Source: Pseudomonas extremorientalis (lineage in GTDB: Bacteria > Pseudomonadota > Gammaproteobacteria > Pseudomonadales > Pseudomonadaceae). From it: 64,000 bases of DNA. A model generated the notes under the pieces. It was not told where the DNA came from and searched no databases. It saw only the letters and a program-made list of their open reading frames with translations. The stretch covers positions 124,001-188,000 of the forward strand of contig NZ_MDGK01000011.1 of assembly GCF_001870465.1 (NCBI RefSeq), written 5' to 3'. Shown here in pieces: positions 35,746 through 45,607 of this stretch (its first letter is position 1; each line of letters starts with the position of its first letter). The position numbers and the translations under genes are program-made.

Positions 35746-36699
35746 ATGGCTGAATTTCTATTGCGCAAGTTATTGGCGCTGGCGGCAACGCTGCTGTCGG
35801 TGTCGGTGATCGTATTCCTGGCCCTGGAACTGAACATTGAGGACGTCGCAATCAACGTCCTCGGTCCCTACTCCGCTGCGGACCAACGCGCCGCATGGCT
35901 GGTGGAGCACGGTTACAACCAACCTTTCGTTTGGCGCTACCTGGTGTGGCTGAAGGATTTCCTCAGCGGCGACTGGGGCACTTCGGTGCACTTTCGTGAG
36001 CCGGTGATTGACCTGCTGTTGCCGAACCTCGCGCAAACCTTGACCCTTGCGGGTCTGGCGTTGGCGGTGATGGTGCCGGTGGCGTTGACCCTGGGTATTC
36101 TCGCGGGGATTCGCCAGGGCTCGGCGGTGGATCGACTGGTGTCGTTTCTGTCGATTGTCACCACCTCGATTCCGGACTTCGCCAGCGCGGTATTCGTCTC
36201 AGCGATTTTCGTGTTCTGGCTCAACTGGCTGCCAGGTGTGAGCAGCATGAGCGACGGTTTCAATGCGGTGGAACTGGCGTTGCCGCTGATGGTGCTGTGT
36301 CTGTTCGGCATCGGTTATCTGGCGCGGATCACGCGTGCCTCGATGGTCGAAGTGATGCAGGCGCCGTACATCCGCACTGCCCGCCTCAAAGGCGCGTCGA
36401 CCTCACGCATAGTGTTGCGCCATGCGCTGCGTAACGTGCTGATCGCGCCAATCACCGTGATCATGTTGTACATACCGTGGCTGCTGTCGAACGTGATCGT
36501 GGTCGAGGTGTTCTTCGCCTACAAAGGTTTTGGCTCACTGCTCTACACCGCGTCGTTGAACCATGACGTCTACCTGATCGAAGCCTGCGCGATGATCAGC
36601 GGCATCGTCGTCGGCGCGACTAAAATCTTCTCGGACCTGGCCTACACCTGGCTCAACCCGCGCATTACCTTGCGCAGTCTTGGCGGAGGTGGGCAATGA
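35746..36699 (+). CDS. ABC transporter permease (DppB-like)
   Basis: This 317-residue inner-membrane subunit has an N-terminal membrane helix (MAEFLLRKLLALAATLLSVS), a periplasmic loop with the typical GDWGTSVHFREPV, and five further helices. The ATPase-contact loop is RLKGASTSRIVLRHALRN. It pairs with the next permease, whose ATG overlaps its stop by 4 bases. It forms the dipeptide-type importer with 34037, 36696 and 37535. Confidence 0.94.
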   Translation: MAEFLLRKLLALAATLLSVSVIVFLALELNIEDVAINVLGPYSAADQRAAWLVEHGYNQPFVWRYLVWLKDFLSGDWGTSVHFREPVIDLLLPNLAQTLTLAGLALAVMVPVALTLGILAGIRQGSAVDRLVSFLSIVTTSIPDFASAVFVSAIFVFWLNWLPGVSSMSDGFNAVELALPLMVLCLFGIGYLARITRASMVEVMQAPYIRTARLKGASTSRIVLRHALRNVLIAPITVIMLYIPWLLSNVIVVEVFFAYKGFGSLLYTASLNHDVYLIEACAMISGIVVGATKIFSDLAYTWLNPRITLRSLGGGGQ

Positions 36700-37532
36700 A
36701 CGTCCTCAACGCGTTCAAACATCCCCTGGCGTTGCTCGGTTTGTTGCTGGTCGGCGGCTGGGTGCTGATGGCGCTGTTCGCGCCGTGGCTGGCGCCTCAT
36801 GACCCGCTGGAGAGTTTCACCCCGCTGCTGACGCCGATGACTCCGGATGGCGACGGCCTGCGCTTCCTGCTGGGCACCGACATGATCGGCCGGGACATTC
36901 TCTCGCGCCTGATCTGGGGCACCCGCACCGTACTGTTCTGGTCGATCTTGGCGACGCTGACCGCATTCGCCGTCGGCATCGCCATGGGCCTGTGTGCCGG
37001 TTACTTCAATGGCTGGGTCGATGCGCTGCTGTCCTATGTCGCCGACACCGTATTGTCGTTCCCGGTGCTGGTGTTGTACATCGTGATCATCATCGCCCTC
37101 GGCGCTTCGGCGCTGAACATTCTGATTGCGGTGACCTTCACCAGTGCCCCGGCGATCTTCCGGATCATGCGCGCGCTGACCATCGACATCCGCTCCCGGG
37201 ACTACGTGCTCAGCGCCATCACCCAGGGCGAAGGGTCACTGCGGATCATGCTGGTGGAAATCCTGCCAAATTGCGGTGGCCCGTTGATCGTCGATTTCTG
37301 CCTGCGCATCGGCTACACCGCGATCATGATCGGCGCCCTTGGCTTCCTCGGCCTCGGTCTGCCACCGCCGACCCCTGACTGGGGCGGCATGATCAACGAA
37401 GGCCGCAGCATGGCCATCGCCTTCCCACACCTGGTGATCTTCCCGTGCATTGCCATCTCCACCCTGATGCTGGGCCTGAGCCTGTTGGCGGATGGTCTGG
37501 ACGAACACGCCCAAAAGGGCGCAAGGAGCTGA
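36696..37532 (+). CDS. ABC transporter permease (DppC-like)
   Basis: This 278-residue inner-membrane subunit shows the DppC-type GTDMIGRDILSRLIWGTRT after the first helix and the loop REYV-like form SRDYVLSAITQGEGSLRIML, which should contact the ATPase. The ATG overlaps the stop of the DppB-like gene (ATGA) and GGAGG precedes it, so the two are translationally coupled. Its C-terminus ends 2 bases before the ATPase gene start. Confidence 0.94.
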   Translation: MNVLNAFKHPLALLGLLLVGGWVLMALFAPWLAPHDPLESFTPLLTPMTPDGDGLRFLLGTDMIGRDILSRLIWGTRTVLFWSILATLTAFAVGIAMGLCAGYFNGWVDALLSYVADTVLSFPVLVLYIVIIIALGASALNILIAVTFTSAPAIFRIMRALTIDIRSRDYVLSAITQGEGSLRIMLVEILPNCGGPLIVDFCLRIGYTAIMIGALGFLGLGLPPPTPDWGGMINEGRSMAIAFPHLVIFPCIAISTLMLGLSLLADGLDEHAQKGARS

Positions 37533-37534
37533 GC

Positions 37535-39172
37535 ATGAGTCATCAACAAGTATTGAGAGTGGAAAACCTCTCCATCGAACTGCCCGCTGGCGCCGATCGT
37601 AGCCACGCGGTCAAGGGCATCAGCCTGGATGTACGCAAGGGCGAAATTCTCTGCGTGATCGGCGAGTCCGGCTCCGGCAAATCGGTGCTCTCGGCGGCGA
37701 TCATGGGCGACTACGCCAAGGGCCTGCGCCACAGCGAAGGGGTGATTGATTTCCTCGGCAATGACATCTGTCGCATGGACGAACCCTCTCTGCGCCAGTT
37801 GCGCGGCAACCGCATTGCGATGATTTTCCAGGAGCCGATGGCAGCGCTGAATCCGGCGATTCGCATTGGTCAGCAGGTCGAGGAAATCTTCGACATTCAC
37901 GCGCCGCAAATGCCCGCCACAGAGCGCCGCGAACGCATCCTCGCGCTCCTGGATTCGACCCAATTGCCCGATCCGCCACGGATTGCCAACAGCTTCCCGC
38001 ATCAACTCTCGGGCGGCCAATGCCAACGGGTAGTGATTGCCATGGCGCTGGCGATGAACCCGGATTTGCTGATTGCCGACGAGCCGACGACGGCGCTGGA
38101 TGTGACCACACAGGCCCAAGTGCTGAAACTGGTTCGCGACCTGCGCGGTCGTGGTCAACACGGCATCCTGTTCATCACCCACGACTTCGGCGTAGTGGCG
38201 GAAATCGCTGACCGCATCGCCGTGATGGAGGGCGGTGTGCTGGTGGAAATCGGTGAGCGCGATCAAGTCCTGAATGCGCCAAGACACCCGTACACGCGCA
38301 AGTTGATTGCCGCTGTTCCGGCCCTGCACCCAGAGCTGCACGCACCGTGCGCCGACGGTGAGCTGGCGTTGCGCATCGAGCATCTGACCAAAACCTACAA
38401 CGTCGGCGGCAGGTTGATCCCGGCGCTCAAGGATGTCTCGCTGCAACTGCCACGGGGCAAGACGCTGGCGATTGTTGGCGAGTCTGGCTCGGGCAAAAGT
38501 ACCTTGGTGAAAGCGGCGATTCGGCTGGTGGAAAGCGACAGCGGCCACGTCTGGGTCGGTGATACGGACTTCCTCGCGTTGCGCGGTTCTGCGCTGGCGG
38601 CCAATCGGCGGCGGATTCAGATGATTTTCCAAGACCCGTACGGTTCGCTCAATCCACGCCATCGGGTCGGCGACATCATCGCCCGCGCGGCGCAATTGCG
38701 CGGCTTGTCGGCCAAGGATGCGTGGACCGAGGCCGGTGATCTGCTGGAACAGGTCGGGCTCAAGCGTGACGCCCTCAAGCGCAAGCCCCGGCAGTTCTCC
38801 GGCGGCCAGCGCCAACGCATCGGCATTGCCCGGGCCTTGGCAATGCGCCCGGAAGTGCTGATCGCGGATGAAAGTGTCTCGGCGCTGGATGTCTCAGTGC
38901 AAAAACAGGTGCTGGAGCTGCTCGCCGAGCTGCAACAGCGCCTCAACCTGAGCATCTTGTTCATCACCCACGACCTGCGCGTGGCAGCGCAGATCAGTGA
39001 CTACATCGCGGTGATGCGCCAGGGCGAAGTGGTGGAATACGGCACGGCCGAACAGGTGTTGTTGCGACCGCAAAACGCCTACACCCAGACCCTGCTGGCG
39101 GCAGCCCCCGGCGCTTCGGCGATTCCAGCGGGGCCTGTTGCCGAACCCGCGCTGAGGCTGATCCGACCGTAA
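37535..39172 (+). CDS. ABC transporter ATP-binding protein with two nucleotide-binding domains
   Basis: This 545-residue fusion combines the DppD and DppF roles. Each half has a Walker A ([11 protein letters not shown] near residue 45; [11 protein letters not shown] near 315), a signature motif ([18 protein letters not shown]) and a Walker B with [10 protein letters not shown] or [10 protein letters not shown]. It powers import by the two permeases. AAGGAG precedes the ATG at 37535, which lies 2 bases after the DppC-like stop. Single-chain ATPases of this kind are common in YejF and GsiA-type systems. Confidence 0.94.
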   Translation: MSHQQVLRVENLSIELPAGADRSHAVKGISLDVRKGEILCVIGESGSGKSVLSAAIMGDYAKGLRHSEGVIDFLGNDICRMDEPSLRQLRGNRIAMIFQEPMAALNPAIRIGQQVEEIFDIHAPQMPATERRERILALLDSTQLPDPPRIANSFPHQLSGGQCQRVVIAMALAMNPDLLIADEPTTALDVTTQAQVLKLVRDLRGRGQHGILFITHDFGVVAEIADRIAVMEGGVLVEIGERDQVLNAPRHPYTRKLIAAVPALHPELHAPCADGELALRIEHLTKTYNVGGRLIPALKDVSLQLPRGKTLAIVGESGSGKSTLVKAAIRLVESDSGHVWVGDTDFLALRGSALAANRRRIQMIFQDPYGSLNPRHRVGDIIARAAQLRGLSAKDAWTEAGDLLEQVGLKRDALKRKPRQFSGGQRQRIGIARALAMRPEVLIADESVSALDVSVQKQVLELLAELQQRLNLSILFITHDLRVAAQISDYIAVMRQGEVVEYGTAEQVLLRPQNAYTQTLLAAAPGASAIPAGPVAEPALRLIRP

Positions 39173-39267
39173 GCCAACTGAGTTAACAACCCTTTTCCCA
39201 GGTAGCAGCGTTCGCTGCTTCATGGGCTGCTGTTGCCAACGATAACTAAAAAACCAGGAGTATCACT

Positions 39268-40449
39268 GTGCGCACAACTACCCAGATTGCGGTCCGTTCC
39301 ATCGCCCTCATTCCGCTGCTCGGCGCCTTCGCAGCCCCGGCCATGGCGGTGCAGGTCACCGACAACCTTGACCTCGGCGGCGCCATCCGGGCGCGCTGGG
39401 ACTATGACCCGGACCGGGACATACAGAAGTTCGGCCTGGACACGGTGTTTCTCAGCGCCAAGTACAACTCCGACACCTGGATCGGCGAGGCCCAGTACCG
39501 CTTCTACGGGCGCTCCTATCCTTACCAGTACACCAAGAACTACGGCGATATCCAATTCGCCAAGTTCGCCTGGGTCGGCTACAAGTTCAACCCCGACCAG
39601 CAAGTGCAGGTGGGCCTGAATACCGTGCCGTTCGGTTTGCAACCGTACTTCGGCAGCACCTTTTACGAAACACTGGGCAACGTCATCGGCCTGGAAGATG
39701 TGCAACAAGTCGGCGCCAAGTACATCCAGCAAAGTGGCGACTGGAACCTCCAGGCCGGCTACTACCTGCGCCCGGCGTGGCAAGGTAAAGGCACCAGCAA
39801 AGGGGTGACGTATTCCAGCGTGGTGTCCGGGGCCGACAGCTACGTGGGCGACGGGAGCGACAACCAGGAACGCAATACCGTGGTGCTGCGCGTGGCCAAA
39901 GCCCTGGACCTCGGCGCGTGGAAATCCGAAATTGGCATCTCCGGCCTGACCTCGACCCTGGAAAACAAGGACACCGATAACGATGGCCGCCGCAACGCGG
40001 TGGCCGTGCATTACCTCGGCAAGAACGGCCCATGGGGCGTGCAACTGCAAGCGGCGCGGCAACAGATGTCGCCGCGCAACCGTGGCAGCGATGAAGTGGT
40101 CACACTCGGCGGGTACGACGGCACCTACAACGTCGCCAGTCGAGGCAATTTGTACGTCGCCGACCTTAGCTATGACGTCGCCGGCAAATACCTGTTCGAC
40201 CAGATAAGCGGTGTGAAGCTGTACGCCAACTACAGCGCCTTCGATAAATCCGCCGACGCGTTCAAGACGTCACAACGGCTGATCCTCGGGACCTCGTTTT
40301 CCTTCAGCAAACTGTGGATCGCGACGGAATGGTTGTACGGAAAAAATGACCCGTACATTGGTGGCAGCAGTTACACCCAGAGCTTGGGGGCTGGCGGCAG
40401 TAACCAGTGGGAAAACCAGCTGTACACGAACATTGGGTACTACTTCTGA
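39268..40449 (+). CDS. Outer-membrane porin-like protein
   Basis: This 393-residue protein has a signal peptide ending PAMA (about residue 27), a strand-rich body with alternating aromatic residues, and a C-terminal phenylalanine (NIGYYF), the mark of an outer-membrane barrel. The start is GTG at 39268, with CAGGAG upstream. It lies 95 bases after the importer ATPase and probably lets the importer substrate cross the outer membrane. It resembles porins of the phosphate/oligosaccharide-selective OprO-OprP kind only loosely, so the subfamily is open. Confidence 0.82.
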   Translation: MRTTTQIAVRSIALIPLLGAFAAPAMAVQVTDNLDLGGAIRARWDYDPDRDIQKFGLDTVFLSAKYNSDTWIGEAQYRFYGRSYPYQYTKNYGDIQFAKFAWVGYKFNPDQQVQVGLNTVPFGLQPYFGSTFYETLGNVIGLEDVQQVGAKYIQQSGDWNLQAGYYLRPAWQGKGTSKGVTYSSVVSGADSYVGDGSDNQERNTVVLRVAKALDLGAWKSEIGISGLTSTLENKDTDNDGRRNAVAVHYLGKNGPWGVQLQAARQQMSPRNRGSDEVVTLGGYDGTYNVASRGNLYVADLSYDVAGKYLFDQISGVKLYANYSAFDKSADAFKTSQRLILGTSFSFSKLWIATEWLYGKNDPYIGGSSYTQSLGAGGSNQWENQLYTNIGYYF

Positions 40450-40478
40450 TCCGGGTTTTTTGTTGCCCTTGAGGACGA

Positions 40479-40545
40479 TTTCGCCAGCAGGTCCGCTTCC
40501 ACAGGTTTAGCGCATAACGTGTGGGAGTGAACCTGCTCGCGAATA
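40479..40545. repeat. REP-like inverted pair
   Basis: CCAGCAGGTCCGCTTCCACA and its near complement TGTGGGAGTGAACCTGCT flank 20 bases. It lies after the porin gene and is in the same REP family as 41559. Confidence 0.65.
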
Positions 40546-40667
40546 GCATAAACAGCACTTGCATCAGCCCATCACTGAGGAGTCAGATACGCACTACAAC
40601 ATGTCCACCAAAAACAATAAATCTGCCCACGCATTAATGCGTCGAAGGCCGGCCGGAGTCACCCTTC

Positions 40668-41543
40668 ATGCGTCAACTGCCCTCGCTCAACATGCTGCGC
40701 GTCTTTGAAGAAGTCGCGCGGCATCGCAGTTTCAGCCAGGCGGCTTTGGGTCTGAACGTCACCCAAGGCGCGGTCAGCCGTCAGATCAAGCAGCTTGAAG
40801 ATTATCTCGGCGTGGCGCTGTTTATCCGCACGCCCCAAGGCCTGTCGCTGACCGAAACCGGCCTTGCCCTCTCCCCCCAATTGAGCAATGCCTTCGACCA
40901 CGTCGAACGCGCCCTGCAAGCGGTGCGTGTGCCAAATCTGCGCCAACGCCTGCGCATCGTCGCGCCACCCACCTGGGCGACGCGCTGGTTGTCGGTGCAT
41001 TTGCGCGCGTTCTGCCAACGCTACCCAGACATCAGTCTCAGCGTGACCCACCAGACCGGCAATGACAGCCTCGCGGAAATCGACTGCCACATCCGCTTCG
41101 GCCTCGAAGCGGCCAACCATTGCAGCAGTCAGTTGCTGGTGATGGAACGGCACATGGCAGTCGCCAGCCCCGAGTTGTTCGTCAATGGCCAGCCGCCGGA
41201 TCTGCGGGAGTTTGCGCTATTGCACATCCTGCATGACGGCAAACGCTTGAAGGTCTGGGAGAACTGGTTGGCGGCGATGGGCCGCGAGGATGTCGGTGCC
41301 GCGCAAGGGCTGGAGTTCAGCACGCTGGACCAGGTGATCCACACGGCGCTGGCCGGTGGTGGGCTGGCGGTGATTGACCGACAGATGATTGAAAAGGAAC
41401 TGGCGAATGGCAGCCTGGTGCCGATCACTGCCGTGGAAGTGATCGGGCCATATGGGTATTGGCTGGATGTGGCGAACGACAAACAGGGGCTGTCGAAAGT
41501 GCAGTTGTTTACGGATTGGTTGGGATTGGTCAGCAATCCCTGA
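40668..41543 (+). CDS. LysR-family regulator (GcvA-like)
   Basis: This 291-residue regulator has HTH segments LNMLRVFEEVARHRSFSQAA and GLNVTQGAVSRQIKQLEDYL, then an effector domain with APPTWATRWLSVHL. It stands between the importer-porin genes and a convergent MFS gene, with REP elements on both sides. Likely targets are the importer operon or the minus-strand dehydrogenase set, but no operator was found. The ATG at 40668 lacks a strong ribosome site. Confidence 0.88.
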   Translation: MRQLPSLNMLRVFEEVARHRSFSQAALGLNVTQGAVSRQIKQLEDYLGVALFIRTPQGLSLTETGLALSPQLSNAFDHVERALQAVRVPNLRQRLRIVAPPTWATRWLSVHLRAFCQRYPDISLSVTHQTGNDSLAEIDCHIRFGLEAANHCSSQLLVMERHMAVASPELFVNGQPPDLREFALLHILHDGKRLKVWENWLAAMGREDVGAAQGLEFSTLDQVIHTALAGGGLAVIDRQMIEKELANGSLVPITAVEVIGPYGYWLDVANDKQGLSKVQLFTDWLGLVSNP

Positions 41544-41558
41544 AACACCGACGTTCAA

Positions 41559-41650
41559 ATGTGGGAGCGGGCTTGCTCGCGAATGCGGTGTATCAGTTGG
41601 CATTTATGCTGTCTGACACACCGCATTCGCGAGCAAGCCCGCTCCCACAT
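41559..41650. repeat. REP doublet (REPIN)
   Basis: ATGTGGGAGCGGGCTTGCTC and its inverted complement GAGCAAGCCCGCTCCCACAT bracket a centre in which GCGGTGT and ACACCGC also pair. It lies between convergent LysR and MFS genes. Confidence 0.88.
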
Positions 41651-41667
41651 TGGGTGTGTGGTGGGTT

Positions 41668-43032
41668 TTAGATTGAGGCTGCGACTTTTGTGGCCACAGG
41701 CGCCGCGCTCTCCATCGGACTCTGCGCCTTGCACGCCTGGCTCAGTGTCAGGGATTTGGTTTCCGGTGCCCAGGCCCAGGAAATGATCGCACCCAGTGCG
41801 AGAATCGACGCCAGGATGCCCATGGTTGGGCTCAAGCCGATACCCGCCACGCTCACCGGCAACAGGAAGGTGCTGACCGCCGAGCCCAAGCGACTCACTG
41901 CCGTTGCCAGGCCAATCCCGCTGGCCCGCACTTCGGTCGGGAAGCTCTCGGCCGGGAACACGCCCACCAGGTTGCTTACGGCTGATAACACCAACGTGAA
42001 CACGCCAAACACCAGCACCATCAGGAAGGCCGCGCTGCCCGGTAACGCTGCCAGCAGGAACAAGGCTACCGCAAGGATGATGAACGAATTGATCAGGAAG
42101 CCTCGGCGCGAGAACTTCACCGTGCACCAGATGCCCATTAATGCGCCGAGGATCAGCAGCATGTTCAGCATCAGCTCGGTGCCAAAGCCCTCCGCCAGGC
42201 CCAGCTTCTGCAGAATCGACGGCAGAAAGGTGTAGATCGCAAAGTAAGGCATCACGATGCAGACGAAGAACAGGCAGTTGAACGCGGTGCGCTTGCGGTA
42301 TTCGCGGCTGAACAGCACCGCGTAGCCCGAACGGGTTTCGCTGGAGCGGGTTTCATCGAGTTCGACATTATTGCCCAGGTGTTTTTTGACAATCGCCCGT
42401 GCTTCGGCGATCCGCCCCTGATTGACCAGCCAGCGCGGTGACTCCGGTGTGCCGATTCGCGCGATCAGGATGAGCGCCGCCGGGATTGCCGATGAAGCCA
42501 GCATCCAGCGCCAGGCGTCATCACCGAGGCTGAGCATCGCGGTGCCGACGAAGGTCGCGGCGACGTAGCCGAAAGTCCAGATAACGCTGAATGAACCGAG
42601 CAACACACCCCGGTGTTTTTTCGGCGAAAACTCCGCGAGCATCGCGTGGCCGACGCTGAAGTCGCCGCCCAGGCCGATACCGATCAGCACCCGGCAGAGG
42701 AATAGCTGCATCGCAGTTTCAGCGTAGAACTGTATCACCGAAGCAACGGTGATCAGGACAAAACTGACCAGGAAGATTTTCTGCCGCCCGAGCTTGTCGG
42801 AGATCCAGCCGAAGAACAGGCTGCCAACAAACAGGCCAATCAGTGCCGAAGCGCCGATCAGGCCTTGCCAGAAGGCATCGAGCTGCATCTGCGGGCTGAG
42901 CAATGTAAAAGCAATACCGATCAGGCCCAGGATATAGCCGTCGGTGAAATGTGCGCCGAAAGTGAGACCGGCAATTTTAATATGGAAGCGCCCGATGGGC
43001 AGGTCATCGATCTTTATCGATTGAGCGGACAT
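41668..43032 (-). CDS. MFS transporter (sugar porter/aromatic-acid symporter type)
   Basis: This 454-residue inner-membrane carrier has about 12 membrane segments. The loop 2-3 motif is GWISDKLGRQKIF, the loop after helix 4 has GLGGDFSVGHAMLAEFSPKK, and PESPRWL follows helix 6, as in the sugar-porter and related organic-acid families. CTGGAG precedes the ATG. It is separated from the dehydrogenase pair by a REP element but reads in the same direction, so it may import their substrate or be independently expressed. Confidence 0.9.
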   Translation of the reverse strand: MSAQSIKIDDLPIGRFHIKIAGLTFGAHFTDGYILGLIGIAFTLLSPQMQLDAFWQGLIGASALIGLFVGSLFFGWISDKLGRQKIFLVSFVLITVASVIQFYAETAMQLFLCRVLIGIGLGGDFSVGHAMLAEFSPKKHRGVLLGSFSVIWTFGYVAATFVGTAMLSLGDDAWRWMLASSAIPAALILIARIGTPESPRWLVNQGRIAEARAIVKKHLGNNVELDETRSSETRSGYAVLFSREYRKRTAFNCLFFVCIVMPYFAIYTFLPSILQKLGLAEGFGTELMLNMLLILGALMGIWCTVKFSRRGFLINSFIILAVALFLLAALPGSAAFLMVLVFGVFTLVLSAVSNLVGVFPAESFPTEVRASGIGLATAVSRLGSAVSTFLLPVSVAGIGLSPTMGILASILALGAIISWAWAPETKSLTLSQACKAQSPMESAAPVATKVAASI

Positions 43033-43086
43033 GTTCGTCTCCAGTTGTTGTTATTGAAGGAGAAATGAAACCGATAGCTCTTGAAC

Positions 43087-43116
43087 CTGTGGGAGCGGGC
43101 TTGTTCGCTCCCACAG
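43087..43116. repeat. REP palindrome
   Basis: CTGTGGGAGC and GCTCCCACAG flank a 10-base loop. It lies between the MFS start and the dehydrogenase stop. Confidence 0.75.
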
Positions 43117-43132
43117 AGATGCCGGTGGGGGG

Positions 43133-44566
43133 CTAGAGGCCGCCCATCAACAGGTATTTGATTTCCAGGTAGTCTTCCAGACCGTACTTGGAGCCTTCGC
43201 GCCCCAGGCCCGATTCCTTGATGCCGCCAAACGGCGCGACTTCCGTGGAGATGATGCCTTCGTTGATCCCGACCATGCCGGCTTCCAGGCCTTCGGCCAT
43301 GCGCCATACGCGACCGATGTCGCGGCTGTAGAAGTACGCCGACAATCCGTAGGGCGTGTCATTTGCCCGTTGCAATACGTCGGCTTCGTCCTTGAAGCGG
43401 AAGCACGCGGCTACGGGGCCGAAGGTTTCGTCCTGGGCGATCAGCATGTCGCTGGTGGCATCGGTGAGAATGGTCGGCTGGTAGAACGTGCCGCCAAGCG
43501 CATGCCGACGACCGCCGCACAACAGCGTGGCGCCCTTCTCCAAGGCGTCACTCACGTGCAACTCAACCTTGGCCAACGCCGCTGCGTTGATCAGCGGACC
43601 TTGCTCGGTTTCACCGTCCAGCGCACTGCCGACGCGCATCGCAGCGACCGCTTCGGCGAGTTTGCCGGTGAACGCTTCGTAAACGCCGTCTTGGATGAAG
43701 AAACGGTTCACGCAGACGCAGGTCTGCCCGGTGTTGCGGAATTTCGAGGCCATCGCGCCTTTCACTGCGGCGTCCAGATCAGCATCGTCAAACACAATGA
43801 ACGGCGCGTTGCCGCCCAGTTCCAGCGAGACTTTTTTCAGCGTATCCGCCGCTTGGCGCATCAGTAGTTTGCCGGTGCGGGTAGAGCCAGTGAACGAAAG
43901 TTTGCGCACGATGCCGGAAGCTTGGAGTGCTCCACCAATCGCCACGGCGTCACCGGAAACCACGTTGAACACCCCGGACGGAATCCCCGCCTGCTCGGCC
44001 AGCACTGCCAGGGCGAAGGCTGACAGCGGCGTCTCCTCCGACGGCTTGAGAATCATTGTGCAACCCGCCGCCAGCGCCGGACCGACCTTGCGCGTGACCA
44101 TTGCCAGCGGGAAGTTCCAAGGGGTGATCGCCGCAACCACACCGATGGCTTCCTTGACCACGATGATTCGCGCATCCGCCTTGTGGCTCGGGATCACATC
44201 ACCGTAAGCGCGCTTGGCCTCTTCGGCGAACCATTCCAGAAAGCTTGCGGCGTAGACCACTTCGCCCATGGCTTCGGCGAGCGGTTTGCCCTGTTCGCGA
44301 CTGAGCAAGGTGGCGAGATCTTTCTGGTTACTCAGCATCAGCTCGCTCCAGCGCTTGAGGCGCTGGCTGCGATCTTTGGCGGTCAATTTTCGCCAGGCCG
44401 GCAAGGCGCGGTTGGCGGCAGCAATGGCGAGGTTGGTTTCCTCGGCGCCGGCCTTTTGCACGTCGGCGATCACTTCGCCATTGGCCGGGTTCAACACCGG
44501 ATAGGTCGCCCCCCCGCTCGACCATTGGCCGTCGATGAAATTACCGTTACGGATCAGCGAGCTCAT
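43133..44566 (-). CDS. Aldehyde dehydrogenase, succinate-semialdehyde type (GabD-like)
   Basis: This 477-residue NAD(P)+-dependent enzyme has the cofactor site ITPWNFPLAMVTRKVGPALA, the glutamate motif VSLELGGNAPFIVF and the catalytic-cysteine motif NTGQTCVCVNRF. It is close to the GabD group; the true aldehyde may differ. The ATG overlaps the aldo/keto reductase stop (ATGA at 44563-44566), so these two are coupled and probably act on the same pathway. Confidence 0.93.
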   Translation of the reverse strand: MSSLIRNGNFIDGQWSSGGATYPVLNPANGEVIADVQKAGAEETNLAIAAANRALPAWRKLTAKDRSQRLKRWSELMLSNQKDLATLLSREQGKPLAEAMGEVVYAASFLEWFAEEAKRAYGDVIPSHKADARIIVVKEAIGVVAAITPWNFPLAMVTRKVGPALAAGCTMILKPSEETPLSAFALAVLAEQAGIPSGVFNVVSGDAVAIGGALQASGIVRKLSFTGSTRTGKLLMRQAADTLKKVSLELGGNAPFIVFDDADLDAAVKGAMASKFRNTGQTCVCVNRFFIQDGVYEAFTGKLAEAVAAMRVGSALDGETEQGPLINAAALAKVELHVSDALEKGATLLCGGRRHALGGTFYQPTILTDATSDMLIAQDETFGPVAACFRFKDEADVLQRANDTPYGLSAYFYSRDIGRVWRMAEGLEAGMVGINEGIISTEVAPFGGIKESGLGREGSKYGLEDYLEIKYLLMGGL

Positions 44567-45597
44567 GCCACAGCCTCAGTCAGAGTAAAGCGTTCCAGAC
44601 CCGGGCGAGCCGAGCGCAGAATGCGTTTGCCGGCGGTGTAATCGTTGATCACGTCGCACGGGGTGTAGTTGCGTTCCAACTCATGCAGTTCTTCGGCGTC
44701 GAGCCTGGTTTCCAAGGCTGCCAAGGCACTGTCGAACTGCGCGGTGGTGTCGGCGCCGACCAGCATGCAATCGACGCCCGGATGATTGGCAACCCAGGCT
44801 TGAGCGATCTGCGCGTTCGAGACCCCACGGGCGCGGGCCACGCGCTGCACCGAATGAGCGATCTCGAACGATGCCTCGTCGCTGTACATCTGCTGAGTGA
44901 AGAAGTCGGTCTGGTTGCGGGTCGATTGCACATCGCCGGTCAGCAAGCCGCGAGCCAGCGGGCTGAACACCGAAACGCCAAGACCCTGATCACGACAGAA
45001 CGGAATCATCTCGCGCTCTTCTTCGCGGTAGGCGCAGTTCAGTTGCAGCTGCATGTTGATCGGCTTGACCCAGCCGTTGCGTTCGCAAGCCATGAGGATT
45101 TTCGCCAACTGCCCGGTGAGCATGGTGGACACACCGATGTAGCGAGCCTTGCCGGAGCGCACAATATCGTTCATCGCACTCATGGTTTCCTCAACCGGGG
45201 TATTCAGGTCGAAGTAATGCAGCATGAACACATCGACGTAATCCATGTTCAAGCGCTTCAGCGAGGCGTCGATGCTGTCCATGATGTGCTTGCGCGAATG
45301 ACCGCTGGCATTGATGCCGTTGCGGGTGCCGTAGCCGACCTTGGTGGTGATCACCAGGTCTTCGCGGCGAGCCAGACGCTTGACGATGCGCCCGACCACT
45401 TCCTCACCGACACCAGCGGAATAGAAATCCGCCAGGTCAATGAAGTTCACCCCGTTGTCGAGGGCATGGGCGACGATCGGCTCGCTTTGCTTTTCATCGA
45501 AGATCCACGGTTTCCAGTCAGGGGTGCCCATGTTCATGGTGCCCAGGCACAGGCGAGAGACTTGCAGGCCGGAGTTGCCCAAACGGATGTATTGCAT
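44563..45597 (-). CDS. Aldo/keto reductase
   Basis: This 344-residue NADPH-dependent barrel enzyme has the catalytic tetrad visible as Asp and Tyr in NFIDLADFYSAG, Lys in ITTKVGYG and His in FMLHYFDLN. The cofactor phosphate site appears as VGADTTAQFDSALAALE near the end. MQYIRLGNSGLQVSRLCLG at 45597 is the natural family start; the upstream extension overlaps the fae-like gene region. It is 10 bases from that gene and coupled to the downstream dehydrogenase, so it is the middle of a three-gene set. Confidence 0.92.
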   Translation of the reverse strand: MQYIRLGNSGLQVSRLCLGTMNMGTPDWKPWIFDEKQSEPIVAHALDNGVNFIDLADFYSAGVGEEVVGRIVKRLARREDLVITTKVGYGTRNGINASGHSRKHIMDSIDASLKRLNMDYVDVFMLHYFDLNTPVEETMSAMNDIVRSGKARYIGVSTMLTGQLAKILMACERNGWVKPINMQLQLNCAYREEEREMIPFCRDQGLGVSVFSPLARGLLTGDVQSTRNQTDFFTQQMYSDEASFEIAHSVQRVARARGVSNAQIAQAWVANHPGVDCMLVGADTTAQFDSALAALETRLDAEELHELERNYTPCDVINDYTAGKRILRSARPGLERFTLTEAVA

Positions 45598-45607
45598 GGC
45601 GCAGACC

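Noticed and set aside
34340-35851. 503-codon minus-strand frame opposite the solute-binding protein gene
   Set aside because: Shadow of a GC-rich gene; it also runs across a real intergenic region.
37313-38815. 500-codon minus-strand frame opposite the ABC ATPase gene
   Set aside because: Shadow frame; the plus strand has two complete sets of ATPase motifs.
4372-43116. Repeated GTGGGAG palindromes considered as a CRISPR array
   Set aside because: They are widely dispersed single or paired inverted repeats, not regularly spaced direct repeats with spacers, and no cas genes are present. They are REP elements.
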